This document shows positions 54,843 to 64,000 of a stretch of DNA of 64,000 nucleotides, in pieces (within the stretch, counting starts at the first letter, position 1; each line of letters begins with the position of its first letter). Position numbers and translations under genes: made by a program. The notes under the pieces were generated by a model, which did not search any database, was not told the DNA's origin, and saw only the letters and a program-made list of their open reading frames with translations. The stretch comes from Candidatus Poribacteria bacterium (GTDB lineage Bacteria > Poribacteria > WGA-4E > WGA-3G), in contig JAJEIE010000022.1 of the NCBI GenBank assembly GCA_022827625.1, forward strand, positions 116,332-180,331, given 5' to 3'.

Positions 54843-55667
54843 CTAATTGGTATTTGGTTCTGGAATATGCACGTTTTTGAGTGCGAAGGTTTGTGCGGAG
54901 AATGCATCGGTAGCGCGATAACGGTTGTACCGGTATTGGACGATTCCGACTGATGGCGCGACCCAATAGATTGCGGGCGGACTAATCAAGAAAATCGATG
55001 GATCTTCGCTATCTGCGTAAGTTACCTCTTCTTGAACAATGTAAGTCGAGTAGGTGCCTGCGGGAACGGTAATCGGTACATTTCTCTCCACGACATAACG
55101 TGTAACACTGACGGGTGCCCCGGCGGTTTTCTCGAAAACAGTCCATTGCTTTCCAACTTCAAGTGGGAAATCCCAGAGGCGACGCGGTGGAAAGTGTTTG
55201 GCGTGAAACACGGGATTCTCGACAGGAAGGTAGATATCAAAAGCAGATTCTATCAGGGCATCTGAGGTTTTGAAAAAGTAAGTCGCTAATACCGGAAACG
55301 GAAATACGTCGTAAAAGTCGGTGTCCAATCGAAAGTAATACGCATTCGCTGCCAAGTGATCAATAGTGTCAAGGGTCAATTCGTTTGGGTCCTCAGTTGT
55401 AATTGCGCTGACGGTCATTTGCCGATGCGTTGTTCCACTGATATCGCGTGTGCCTTCGACGCGGAGTGTGAATTCTTGATTCGTGTCAACGTTGAGATAG
55501 GTCCATGCGGAACCTGTAGCCGTTGGGAAATCAATGGCTCGGAAGTCTCCGGTATCGGGTGCGGGGAGCGTGGTTTCGCCATGTGGGTCAACGAGTCCTT
55601 CATCGCCACAACTCGTTAGGAGCAATAGTATAAGGATAATGGGATAACGATATAATGTTTTTAGCAT
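54843..55667 (-). CDS. Lipoprotein of unknown function
   Basis: 274 residues. The signal peptide ends in the lipobox LLLTSCGDEG, so Cys20 would be lipidated. The mature part is beta-rich (GSAWTYLNVDTNQEFTLRVE, RHRQMTVSA-like strands, VITVPAGTYSTYIVQEEVTY), typical of small surface proteins. I do not recognise a family. It lies on the minus strand between the FAD protein and the secreted protease. Confidence 0.7.
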   Translation of the reverse strand: MLKTLYRYPIILILLLLTSCGDEGLVDPHGETTLPAPDTGDFRAIDFPTATGSAWTYLNVDTNQEFTLRVEGTRDISGTTHRQMTVSAITTEDPNELTLDTIDHLAANAYYFRLDTDFYDVFPFPVLATYFFKTSDALIESAFDIYLPVENPVFHAKHFPPRRLWDFPLEVGKQWTVFEKTAGAPVSVTRYVVERNVPITVPAGTYSTYIVQEEVTYADSEDPSIFLISPPAIYWVAPSVGIVQYRYNRYRATDAFSAQTFALKNVHIPEPNTN

Positions 55668-55887
55668 GATTGGTTATAAGTTATAAGTTAAGAGGTTTCT
55701 TTGTAAATGAAGTTTCAGAATTTAATTCGGTAATAGACGGGCAATAATGCACTTCGCATTTAGGCGAGTACGCCGCAGAATTGCCCTACTACAAACCGGC
55801 CTGTTCGTAGTAGTGCGATTTATCGCACGTTCAGAAATTACAGTTTGCGCTACAAAAGAGGCTTAACCAATAACCGACGACCGATAA
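55668..55887. repeat. Palindromic intergenic element before the lipoprotein gene
   Basis: Outer arms GGTTATAAGTTATAAG with TTAAGAGG and GCTTAACCAATAACCGACG with ACCGATAACTA pair imperfectly. The middle holds a TGCGATTTATCGCA hairpin and TTACAGTTTGCGCTAC. Confidence 0.6.
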
Positions 55888-58494
55888 CTATTTTACCACA
55901 CAGAATTTGCCATTGCTTTGGAAACCGTTTCCATCGGTCGCTCGGAAGAAGTAGAGTCCGGTACAGACCATTTCGCCGCGTGTGTTTGTGCAGTCCCACT
56001 GTGAAGCGTTGTTTAGCACTTTAATTAAATTTCCCGAAGCATCGTAGATTTCAACGGTTAAGCCCTTCGGGTAGAAGGTCAGGTGTTTACCCTGTCCGGC
56101 GTGAAGCGGATTTGGTGCGACTGCGACATTTTGATTGGTGTGACTGGCTATATAACTGAAGGTCTGCCCCTGCCATATTTGGGTCCCGGTTACACCCGTA
56201 GGTGTTTGTCCACGAATTTTATAGAGATAGATACCTGTCGGTGGAAATCCATTGGTCTGAAGTACGCCACGCCACTTTGTGTCGGTTGTTTGCGTCAAAA
56301 AGACGGTATATCCATTTCTGTCAGGACTTTCCACCGTTAGGGAGGGTGCGCGCTGTAAGGGCTGCGTGCTTTGTACTTCAACATGCCACTCCCCTGTGCC
56401 GTGCGGGTGTGTATGGATAAAGAAGGCGGGTGCGCCGCTTGTCGCCTCCACGCGTGGAACGATGCTGTCCGGCACGATGCTCGGTGTACCCATAAGTCCC
56501 ATAGCGTCAACAGGAACAACAGCGTAGTAGTAGTGTAGGTTGTTTGGATCAAAGAACTCGCTGTTGACATCAATACTCTCAAAGACGGTTGTGTCCTCAA
56601 ATCTTGTTTGTGTGGCATCCAGGCGTCCGACAACGGTTATATCGTCATCAGGGATGCCGTTATTGTTGCGATCGGCAGCACCGAAGACTTCATTAGAATT
56701 TTGAAAGGGTTGTGGAACATCTGTCTCGCTCTGTAGCATATAGCGTTTTCGGACGACTGCGACTTCTCGAATATCAGTAGGATCATCGATGCGCCAAGTC
56801 ACAAGAGGTCCGTTAGTGCCTTGAGAGACCTGGGCGTTTGACAGCCTTCCCGCTGGCGGTGCGCCTGCGAGATAACTGACAGAGCCGCCGAAACTGCCGC
56901 CGGGAATTATGACGCGTTCGACATCGGGATGCATATTAATCAGAACGAGGGTAACCTCCTGAATGTCGCCCCCGAAATCCTCAAAGGTCATCTGCGCTTC
57001 CTGGGAACGTTGATAGGTGAACGCCTCTCTGATTTCAGTCGTGCCGTTGCGTTTCTTAACAATGAATTTGGCAGCCCATCCGCGTAAGCCTGTGCTGTTG
57101 TGTCGTTGGAGTTCGCTCCGAATGTCACCTTGATCTTCAAGGGGTATGCGACGGAGGTCAACGGGTGCGAGATCTGCGCCGTCAATTTTGACTGCGAATT
57201 TGGGCATCGTTCCTGCCGGACGAAAAATAATATATCGTGCTGAAAAATGCTCAGGCATCGATTCCGAATCAAAATCCGAGCGGACTGGATAGTTGGCGTG
57301 AATATCGTTTGGATGAATAGCGACCGGTGGGAAACGGTTCGCGTTTGTGTAGCCCTTTATCTCGGTGGTTGTATTGGCGCGGGTATGCGTAAAATAGTTC
57401 CATACAGTGAAGGTCTTGAACGCCTCGGCGAGGGTTGTGCCATTATCGATAAAGACATCGTAGAAATTCCCCATTTCCCGATAACTTCCGTCGGTGGTGT
57501 TTCCATAAAACTGACGGACGATATCGTAGCCGAACCGTTCAGCCATATAGAGCGTCCAGATAACGGATCCGTATTCGTGGTCGCCGATGCGGCTTTCAAG
57601 TGAGATGTCCGGTATCTGAAACCAACGGCGGAGCTGATGGATATAGTAGTTATAGGCATTGGTCTCGTTGGGTTCATCTGGATCGGGGAGGGTATCGCCA
57701 TCATCAATTTTCCCACCATCGTAGGTTATCACCTCTATCCACGTTGCGGACGCTTCCATGAACCAGGTCGGCATATAGGCGTTGTACCCGAACTGGACCC
57801 CGTGTAAGAATTCGTGGGTGCAGGTTGTGTCCAGATAGCGAAGTCCTTCCATCTTTCCGACGTAATCGTAGATACGGGAATTAATCATGAAATAGGGTGC
57901 GACGGTCAATGCGGTGGATAAGACACGCCCTTCAAACCAGTCGGCGGTTGTGATACCGAGGGCAGGAAAGGTAAAGATATAGACATCATATTTATGATTA
58001 CCGCCGTTCTGTGCTGCCCAAAAGTCGATGTAGGGGACCTTGAATTCCATCAGGTCAATTTGGACGTGATAGGCGCGTTCCATTGCATCGGCGCAACGAT
58101 CGACATAATCGGGGACACCATTGCGTGGGTGGAAATCCTCAAGCGGTGGTGCATGCGGTCCGTGGCGCGTGTAATGGAACCTGAAGTGTGGCGTGTTGAA
58201 GTGTTCTGAGAGTTGGATTTCACCGAAGAAACTACCGGGGAGTCCGGGCCGGAGAAAAATAGGTTTGAGTTCCTGTTGATAGATTGAGGGTAAGTTGTGC
58301 CAATTCTTTGCGAGTGTAACAAAACTATCGGTTGCGCATTCTGTTATTTCATCTGCGGTGTATCTCGGTTTGAGATTTTTGAATTTCCGTGCGGTCTGGA
58401 TTGCGTGTTGGAGTTCAGGATCTGGTGGCAGGGCGTGTACAACGGATAGAGATGTTATGAAAAGTGTGATGATAACGATATGTGCTAATTTCAT
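55888..58494 (-). CDS. Secreted MXAN_6640-type metalloprotease with C-terminal sorting-like domain
   Basis: 868 residues. Signal peptide to about residue 21. The protease signature is THEFLHGVQF (HExxH at 227-231) with WFMEASATWIE 16 residues on, whose Glu247 is the expected third zinc ligand; this matches the MXAN_6640 family of putative metalloproteases. The middle contains a fibronectin-like region, and the last 80 residues (VAPNPLHAGQGKHLTFYPKG, VEIYDASGNLIKVL, VCTGLYFFRA, NGKFCVVK) resemble FlgD/type-IX sorting-signal Ig folds. It is likely surface-attached or secreted. Confidence 0.82.
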   Translation of the reverse strand: MKLAHIVIITLFITSLSVVHALPPDPELQHAIQTARKFKNLKPRYTADEITECATDSFVTLAKNWHNLPSIYQQELKPIFLRPGLPGSFFGEIQLSEHFNTPHFRFHYTRHGPHAPPLEDFHPRNGVPDYVDRCADAMERAYHVQIDLMEFKVPYIDFWAAQNGGNHKYDVYIFTFPALGITTADWFEGRVLSTALTVAPYFMINSRIYDYVGKMEGLRYLDTTCTHEFLHGVQFGYNAYMPTWFMEASATWIEVITYDGGKIDDGDTLPDPDEPNETNAYNYYIHQLRRWFQIPDISLESRIGDHEYGSVIWTLYMAERFGYDIVRQFYGNTTDGSYREMGNFYDVFIDNGTTLAEAFKTFTVWNYFTHTRANTTTEIKGYTNANRFPPVAIHPNDIHANYPVRSDFDSESMPEHFSARYIIFRPAGTMPKFAVKIDGADLAPVDLRRIPLEDQGDIRSELQRHNSTGLRGWAAKFIVKKRNGTTEIREAFTYQRSQEAQMTFEDFGGDIQEVTLVLINMHPDVERVIIPGGSFGGSVSYLAGAPPAGRLSNAQVSQGTNGPLVTWRIDDPTDIREVAVVRKRYMLQSETDVPQPFQNSNEVFGAADRNNNGIPDDDITVVGRLDATQTRFEDTTVFESIDVNSEFFDPNNLHYYYAVVPVDAMGLMGTPSIVPDSIVPRVEATSGAPAFFIHTHPHGTGEWHVEVQSTQPLQRAPSLTVESPDRNGYTVFLTQTTDTKWRGVLQTNGFPPTGIYLYKIRGQTPTGVTGTQIWQGQTFSYIASHTNQNVAVAPNPLHAGQGKHLTFYPKGLTVEIYDASGNLIKVLNNASQWDCTNTRGEMVCTGLYFFRATDGNGFQSNGKFCVVK

Positions 58495-58600
58495 TTTTGT
58501 AATAGTTGTTGGTTATTGGTTATTGGTTGTTGGTTAAGAGGTTGCGCGTACCAACAACTAAGAATCCCGAAGGAAGACTGTTATTATCCTTAACAACCAC
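58495..58600. repeat. Palindromic intergenic element
   Basis: AATAGTTGTTGGTTATTGG and TTGGTTGTTGGTTAAGAGG on the left, ACCAACAACTAAGAATCCC and CCTTAACAACCAC on the right. Confidence 0.6.
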
Positions 58601-59140
58601 TTAAGCGAAGTGGGTCGGCTTTCCGTCAAGGCTGACGTGGTTTGTCTCTTTCCAATATGCCTCTACGCCTTCTTCGCCTTTCTTTTCTGCCCACGTGTTT
58701 AGCTGCTCTCTTTCACCGACATAGTCATAAAGCGGAACAGCAAAACCGCAAGAGGTCTGCACAAGGTCAATGTTGAGGTCAAAGATTTGCCGTGCGCCGG
58801 GCAGTGATGGGAGTAGCGGGGAGAGCTGCTGCCATTCGGTGTCATCTTTGTGGATAGTCTTCGCTGTGCCGTAGAGTCGCAGGATTAAAGGGGCATCCTC
58901 AAAGGCGGTGAACATAATTGTCATTCTGGGGTTTTCTTGAACGTGTGCGGCGGTTTCATTGCCGCTGCCTGTCACGTTTAACCAGATAACACGGTTCGGA
59001 TTAACGACGCGTAAGGAGTCCATACCTTTTGGAGATAGGTTGATTCTACTATCGGCTGTCGCGGTGGCGACGAAAAAGATTTTTTGGTTTTCGATGAACT
59101 GCTGCAGTTTTTGCGGGATTTCAGTGTATAACTTTGCCAT
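58601..59140 (-). CDS. Pyridoxamine 5'-phosphate oxidase-like flavoprotein
   Basis: 179 residues from ATG 59140 (MAKLYTEIPQKL); a 17-codon upstream extension lacks support. FFVATATADSRINLSPKG and RVVNPNRVIWLNVTGSGNET are the split-barrel FMN-binding strands of the PPOX family, and RMTIMFTAFED continues it. Many members are not true PLP-synthesis enzymes, so the substrate is unknown. Confidence 0.85.
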   Translation of the reverse strand: MAKLYTEIPQKLQQFIENQKIFFVATATADSRINLSPKGMDSLRVVNPNRVIWLNVTGSGNETAAHVQENPRMTIMFTAFEDAPLILRLYGTAKTIHKDDTEWQQLSPLLPSLPGARQIFDLNIDLVQTSCGFAVPLYDYVGEREQLNTWAEKKGEEGVEAYWKETNHVSLDGKPTHFA

Positions 59141-59212
59141 GGTGTTAACTTTCTCCGTTAGGGAAGCGACCGGATACGATATGCGATACATCCGGCCGCT
59201 TTTGCAAAGACC

Positions 59213-59995
59213 TTAGCGCGCTTTGATGGCTCCCCATGTCATAGCGAGTTTTCCTGCGGGTTCAACATCAAAGGCGATTTGGTAATTCTCTTTAACTTCC
59301 GCTTTATCCAAGACTCGATGGTAGACGGCAACATCGTCGATTTCGCCTTCAAAATAAAAAGGCTTGATAAAAGCGTTGCGGTCGTGTCCGACTGCGACGA
59401 CGACGTGGCTGCGTGTGTCGCGACTGTTTATCTTTCCATCCGCCTCGGCATCAAGTTCACCATTGAGGTAGAGATACTTCTTGTCGCTATCGCCATCGGC
59501 GACGAAGGTAACGTGTGTCCATTCTCCGGCTTCGACAGCAGTTGTCGTTTTGAAAACACCAAACCCATCGCCATTTCTCTGGGTTTGTATTGTGCCATCA
59601 GCCAAGAGTTCCAGCCAAGAGTCTCCCCCGCCTTGTGGGTCATCGTCCCAGATGATGACTTTCGGACCGTCGGGTAGAGCCACAGGTTTAATCCACATTG
59701 CGTAGGTAAGATTCTGCCCTGTAGTGGCGGGTCCCATAACGACATAATCTTCTTCGCCGTTGAAACTGAGTGCCTCCCCAACAATGCCTTCTACGATTTT
59801 GGGGGCACCTTTAATCTCCCCATCGTTCTCACCGAGAGCATCTTTGGCTACGTCAGCGTTCGTATCTGCTTCATCAAAAGTCCAATGCCCTCCCAACCCG
59901 TCTTCAATGGATTGTGCGTATGCTGTGTGTGTGTAAGCCGACGCGAAGAGCATCATCATCGCGCAGGCGAGTGTAAGGAATAGATCGAATTTCAT
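59213..59995 (-). CDS. Secreted LamG-domain protein with KLxxTWxxIK tail
   Basis: 260 residues from ATG 59995, chosen because AGGAGG lies seven bases upstream and a signal peptide (MKFDLFLTLACAMMMLFASA) follows at once. The rest is one LamG/concanavalin-like lectin domain: GLGGHWTFDEADTNADVAKD, GLSFNGEEDYV-like strands, WTHVTFVADGDSDKKYLYLNG and EGEIDDVAVYHRVLDKAEV. The protein ends PAGKLAMTWGAIKAR, a tail shared with the next upstream gene product. Probably an extracellular glycan-binding protein. Confidence 0.85.
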   Translation of the reverse strand: MKFDLFLTLACAMMMLFASAYTHTAYAQSIEDGLGGHWTFDEADTNADVAKDALGENDGEIKGAPKIVEGIVGEALSFNGEEDYVVMGPATTGQNLTYAMWIKPVALPDGPKVIIWDDDPQGGGDSWLELLADGTIQTQRNGDGFGVFKTTTAVEAGEWTHVTFVADGDSDKKYLYLNGELDAEADGKINSRDTRSHVVVAVGHDRNAFIKPFYFEGEIDDVAVYHRVLDKAEVKENYQIAFDVEPAGKLAMTWGAIKAR

Positions 59996-60128
59996 CAGTC
60001 CACCTCCTGGGGTATATAACCCACGATGTGCAATGCATTCTTTGGGTAGGGGCGTAATGCTCGCTACTTCCATCCGACACTGACGTATATTATATATCAC
60101 TTCTGGCTCAGATGCAAGGGAAATGGTA

Positions 60129-60169
60129 TAGGGCGGTCAGCGGTCAGCGGTCAGCGGTCAGCAGTCGGT
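60129..60169. repeat. Tandem GGTCAGC heptamer run
   Basis: Four tandem GGTCAGC units are followed by the degenerate AGTCGGTGGC. It is a short tandem repeat of the same word type used in the larger intergenic elements. The surrounding 313-bp gap between the LamG and CBM genes has no gene; a TCGGGATTTAGGAATCC repeat variant lies near 60287. Confidence 0.75.
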
Positions 60170-60308
60170 GGCTGTTTGGTGTATTGGAATGGTTTGTATA
60201 AGGAAAAAGGTTCAGTGGAGGCGAGAAAGACCGACGTGGTTAGAAACCGTGAACCCCCGCAGCAAAACCCTACCAGTTAGAGAAATGGTCGGGATTTAGG
60301 AATCCTTT

Positions 60309-60956
60309 CTACTGGTTTTTGAGGGCTGCCCATGTGGTTGTTAGCTTATCTGAAGGGTCAACGGCTTGTGGTTGGCCGCCCTCAATATCGCTGATAAACT
60401 CGCCTTCGTAGAGGCGGATATGGTCGAGCCAAACATCAACCTTCTCTGCTCCCATAATGATGCCAGCGCGTGAACTTACGTCGTCCGCTGGCATTTTAAA
60501 GGTAATGAAGAATTCCTTCCACTCTTCAGACAAGTTGATTGTCTGCCTTGCGTATTCATTCCAAGGATCGCCTTGATGAAGGATGCGCATTACGACAGTT
60601 CTGGGTTTTTCGCTCTTCGCCCACAAATTGTAGGTATAGGTCGTATCTTTCTCCAATGTGAACGGTTGCTGATAGAATTGGATATGCCACAGCGCGCCCG
60701 CTTTGCTAATTTTGACATAGGCAACTTTCTTTCCAACGACCGGTTCCGCCTTTTTGCCCTCGGTTTGGAAAAGCGCGGCGGCATCGGCATGCGTCCAATG
60801 GTGCCACCCTTCAAGGTTGAGGTCGAAATCACCGTTTTTGAGGATATTTTCAGGAGGCTTTGCTGTGTATGCCAGTGTTGTAATCCCAAACAGCAATATT
60901 ACTGTAAGACAGAAAGCATCATATCGTTTTGGAGTGTGGTTCTGCGTTAGTTTCAT
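60309..60956 (-). CDS. Secreted carbohydrate-binding protein with KLxxTWxxLK tail
   Basis: 215 residues. A signal peptide (FCLTVILLFGITTLAYT) precedes a CBM4/9-type jelly roll: ENILKNGDFDLNLEGWHHW, TYTYNLWAKSEKPRTVVMRI, WKEFFITFKMPADD and DVWLDHIRLYEGE are its usual strands. It ends DPSDKLTTTWAALKNQ, matching the tail of the LamG protein although the domains differ. Likely binds glycans outside the cell. Confidence 0.85.
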   Translation of the reverse strand: MKLTQNHTPKRYDAFCLTVILLFGITTLAYTAKPPENILKNGDFDLNLEGWHHWTHADAAALFQTEGKKAEPVVGKKVAYVKISKAGALWHIQFYQQPFTLEKDTTYTYNLWAKSEKPRTVVMRILHQGDPWNEYARQTINLSEEWKEFFITFKMPADDVSSRAGIIMGAEKVDVWLDHIRLYEGEFISDIEGGQPQAVDPSDKLTTTWAALKNQ

Positions 60957-61173
60957 AGAAATCCTCCGGTAAAGTGATAAGTAGAGTCAAGAGAGACATG
61001 GAAATTCCATTCTACGAGGTTAGCGATGCAGTCTTTCTTGCTTTAATAGACAAGTTACCAAGATTTTTGTTTGGAACAAACCATCAATTTCAAGTTGATA
61101 GAACACCAGCGGATACAAGTAAGAAAAAGGGAGCAATTGTATATTGCTCCCTTTCTGAGTCGACGTACTTGGT

Positions 61174-61734
61174 TTAATTACCGCCGCCTTCAGCACCTTC
61201 ACCGCCACCGCCTTGGCCGTGTTCACCGCCGCCTTCGGCACCGCCTTCAGGACCTTCGGCACCACCTTCACCGCCACCGCCAGCAGACATGGGACCGACT
61301 TCAGGGTGCGCTGTCCACATGTCAAAGGGCGGGCCCTCTGCCATAAGCACAATATTCTGTGTTTCGCCAGGGGCGAGATCCTTGGGTGTTGTCGGCCCGA
61401 GTTCAGCCGTTGTGACTCCGGCTTTCGAGTCGAATAAGTGAATTTCGACGCGAACGAGCTGTAAAATCGCATTCGTGGTATTTTCAACAGTCCCTACAAA
61501 AGCGTTACTGGCTGGATCGTAAGCCATAATCAGATGTGCCCCGTTTCGGATATTGTCGTATACATCGGTCAGGGCGAGTTGGACTGTTGATTCTTCATCG
61601 TCTGCTGGCCCCATGGGCATCATCTCATCCGTTGGTGCTATGGGGACTACTTGCCGGTTTGCCCGATCACAACCGATAGTCATTGCCATCAATATGACAG
61701 CCAGTAGGGTGAGGGTTCCAAAATTGCGTTTCAT
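61174..61734 (-). CDS. Lipoprotein paralogue 1 with Gly/Glu-rich tail
   Basis: 186 residues. The signal peptide ends MTIGCDRANR (lipobox, Cys22). The mature domain (about 50-150) contains VQLALTDVYDNIRNGAHLIM, FVGTVENTTNAIL and VRVEIHLFDSKAGVTT, LAPGETQNI: a small FxLYD-like beta fold. The last 35 residues are low complexity (GGGGEGGAEGPEGGAEGGGE) with one His. It shares this layout and much sequence with the neighbouring gene. Role unknown; probably surface-exposed. Confidence 0.75.
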   Translation of the reverse strand: MKRNFGTLTLLAVILMAMTIGCDRANRQVVPIAPTDEMMPMGPADDEESTVQLALTDVYDNIRNGAHLIMAYDPASNAFVGTVENTTNAILQLVRVEIHLFDSKAGVTTAELGPTTPKDLAPGETQNIVLMAEGPPFDMWTAHPEVGPMSAGGGGEGGAEGPEGGAEGGGEHGQGGGGEGAEGGGN

Positions 61735-61925
61735 TGGTGTGCTCCTTATAGTATAAAATTATGTAATGTATGAAATGAATGTATGTAATGTATAAAATGA
61801 ATGAAAGATAGAATACTAAATACTATCGACTACTGTTTGATAAGTGTATTTAGGAAGGAAAAGTATCACTTGATACATTCCCTTCCAAGAGGTGTTCCGG
61901 TGCGGCTCAATGTCCTACGGGGTCG

Positions 61926-62438
61926 TTAATTATGGCCACCTTCGCCACCGTGTTCACCGCCTTCGCCGTGTTCACCACCACCTTCGCTGCCGCCGACTTC
62001 GGGGTGAGCTACCCACATGTCAAAGGGTTCATCCAGTGCTATCAGTTCAATCGGTATTTTTTGGCCGGGGGCAAGGTCAACTGGCGGTGTTGGACCGAGT
62101 TCTGGATCCGGTGGATTGGAGCCTTGGCTGTTGAATAGATGAATTTCGACGCGAACTTGGGGTAAAACCGCATTCGTGGTATTTTCAACAGTCCCTTTAA
62201 AGGTATTGGTGGCTGCATCATAATTCAAAATTAGACGTGCCCCGTTTCGGGTGTGATCATACGTATCGGTCAGGGCGAGTTGGACTGCTGATTCTTCGTC
62301 ACTTCCGCCAGCCTCCGGATTTTCTATCATAGGATTTTCTGCTGTATCACTGGAGGTTTCATCGGTCTCTGAACATCCGATCATACCGGCTATTAATACG
62401 GAAGTTATGACTGTGAGGATTCTGCAATAGAGTTTCAT
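61926..62438 (-). CDS. Lipoprotein paralogue 2 with Gly/His/Glu-rich tail
   Basis: 170 residues from ATG 62438 (MKLYCRILTVITSVLIAGMI), lipobox MIGCSE. It matches paralogue 1 through VQLALTDTYDHTRNGARLIL, FKGTVENTTNAVL and EIHLFNSQGSNPPD; long nucleotide stretches are nearly identical, which points to recent duplication or gene conversion. Its tail (EGGGEHGEGGEHGGEGGHN) has more His, so it could bind metal. Confidence 0.75.
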   Translation of the reverse strand: MKLYCRILTVITSVLIAGMIGCSETDETSSDTAENPMIENPEAGGSDEESAVQLALTDTYDHTRNGARLILNYDAATNTFKGTVENTTNAVLPQVRVEIHLFNSQGSNPPDPELGPTPPVDLAPGQKIPIELIALDEPFDMWVAHPEVGGSEGGGEHGEGGEHGGEGGHN

Positions 62439-62693
62439 TGGTGTGCTCCTTCTTGAAAAATAAAAAAAAATATAGGTTGTATGAAATAGTATCATTGAAA
62501 ACTGCTTAACGATGGCTGACTATATTTGGTTTACATTTTTTTTTATAATCTGAAAAATAAAGATTGGACGCTAAAGCACGCCTGCCAGTGTTAGCAACGT
62601 GTAAGCCGAATATTAGTTAATTTTTTACCGTTAGGGATAGTATCATAAATTGAGGGAGGCGTGAAGAAAATGCGAAATTGATGTGAATCCACG

Positions 62694-62723
62694 AAAAAAA
62701 GGCAGGTTATTCACCTGCCTTTT
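62694..62723 (-). terminator. Intrinsic terminator of the 23S-5S operon
   Basis: GGCAGGT-GAATA-ACCTGCC stem read on the minus strand, flanked by AAAA and followed by seven T, just after the 5S 3' end. Confidence 0.9.
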
Positions 62724-62730
62724 GAGAAGA

Positions 62731-62849
62731 TTCCCGGCGGCGACCTACTTTCCCACGGGGTCGCCCCCGAAGTATCATCAGCGCTGAAGGGCTTAACTAC
62801 CGTGTTCGGGATGGGTACGGGTGGAACCCCTTCGCTATAGCCACCGGAA
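62731..62849 (-). rRNA. rrf: 5S ribosomal RNA
   Basis: About 119 nt. On the minus strand it begins TTCCGGTGGCTATAGCG and contains CCCATCCCGAACACGG and the final GAAAGTAGGTCGCCGCCGGGAA; ends are set by the terminal stem and may be off by a few bases. Confidence 0.95.
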
Positions 62850-62939
62850 AATTTTTCGCTCAGTTCAGTATTTTTGAACTGAAACAAGAATATTTGACAA
62901 TTGCATATATGTGAGGGGTATCGGTAGAAGAATAAAGAA

Positions 62940-64000
<1,061 letters not shown>

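Overview
The window looks like a chromosomal segment of an uncultured bacterium, most likely Candidatus Poribacteria or a close relative. This is inferred from a divergent but complete 16S rRNA gene, the style of the secreted proteins (LamG, carbohydrate-binding and MXAN_6640-type protease domains with short C-terminal tails), abundant intergenic palindromic repeats and about 48% GC. No database search was possible, so the phylum is an inference.

Layout. 2-1791: the 3' part of a molybdenum hydroxylase gene and a MoaD/ThiS-like gene. 1960-4020: a stand-alone 16S rRNA gene with its own consensus promoter, processing stem and terminator, then tRNA-Ile(GAU) with a second near-identical promoter. 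4350-19098: ten consecutive ABC-2-type permease genes, five repeats of one A-B pair, with no ATPase gene; a sixth pair lies at 40453-43554. 19110-26914: mainly minus-strand housekeeping genes (aminotransferase IV, hisF, murJ, thiD, thiE, rsmB, rpsT) plus a plus-strand DUF2203 gene. 27239-29065: STAS protein, a hypothetical protein and a Cys-rich sigma-like protein. 29408-38285: a secreted propeller-like protein, an AAA/DUF4143 ATPase, ileS with a leader region and a TonB-dependent receptor. 39019-43554: purB-type lyase and permease pair six. 43723-53450: phosphodiester glycosidase, DUF4159 protein, then a five-gene cell-envelope cluster (solute-binding/OmpA fusion, VWA protein, second solute-binding/OmpA fusion, coiled-coil membrane protein, large unknown protein). 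53433-62438: an FAD monooxygenase-like protein, lipoproteins, a secreted metalloprotease, a PPOX protein, LamG and CBM proteins and two paralogous lipoproteins. 62731-64000: 5S and the 3' part of 23S rRNA on the minus strand, about 59 kb from the 16S gene and convergent with it.

The most striking item is the ileS leader (35713-36041). A sigma70 promoter is followed by a 48-codon ORF whose end carries five isoleucine codons in eight. An intrinsic terminator follows, and a 9-bp alternative pairing between the last leader codons and the terminator arm would act as an antiterminator. This has every part of a ribosome-mediated attenuator for isoleucyl-tRNA synthetase. The other main candidates are the permease-pair array and the solute-binding/OmpA/VWA cluster.

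Intergenic DNA is rich in dispersed elements: about 100-200 bp palindromic elements built from degenerate TTAGTT/AACTAA words, a GGGATTTCCAAATCCC-type family, and small hairpins. Some supply the stop codons and last residues of neighbouring genes, and one short repeat lies inside the ileS reading frame.
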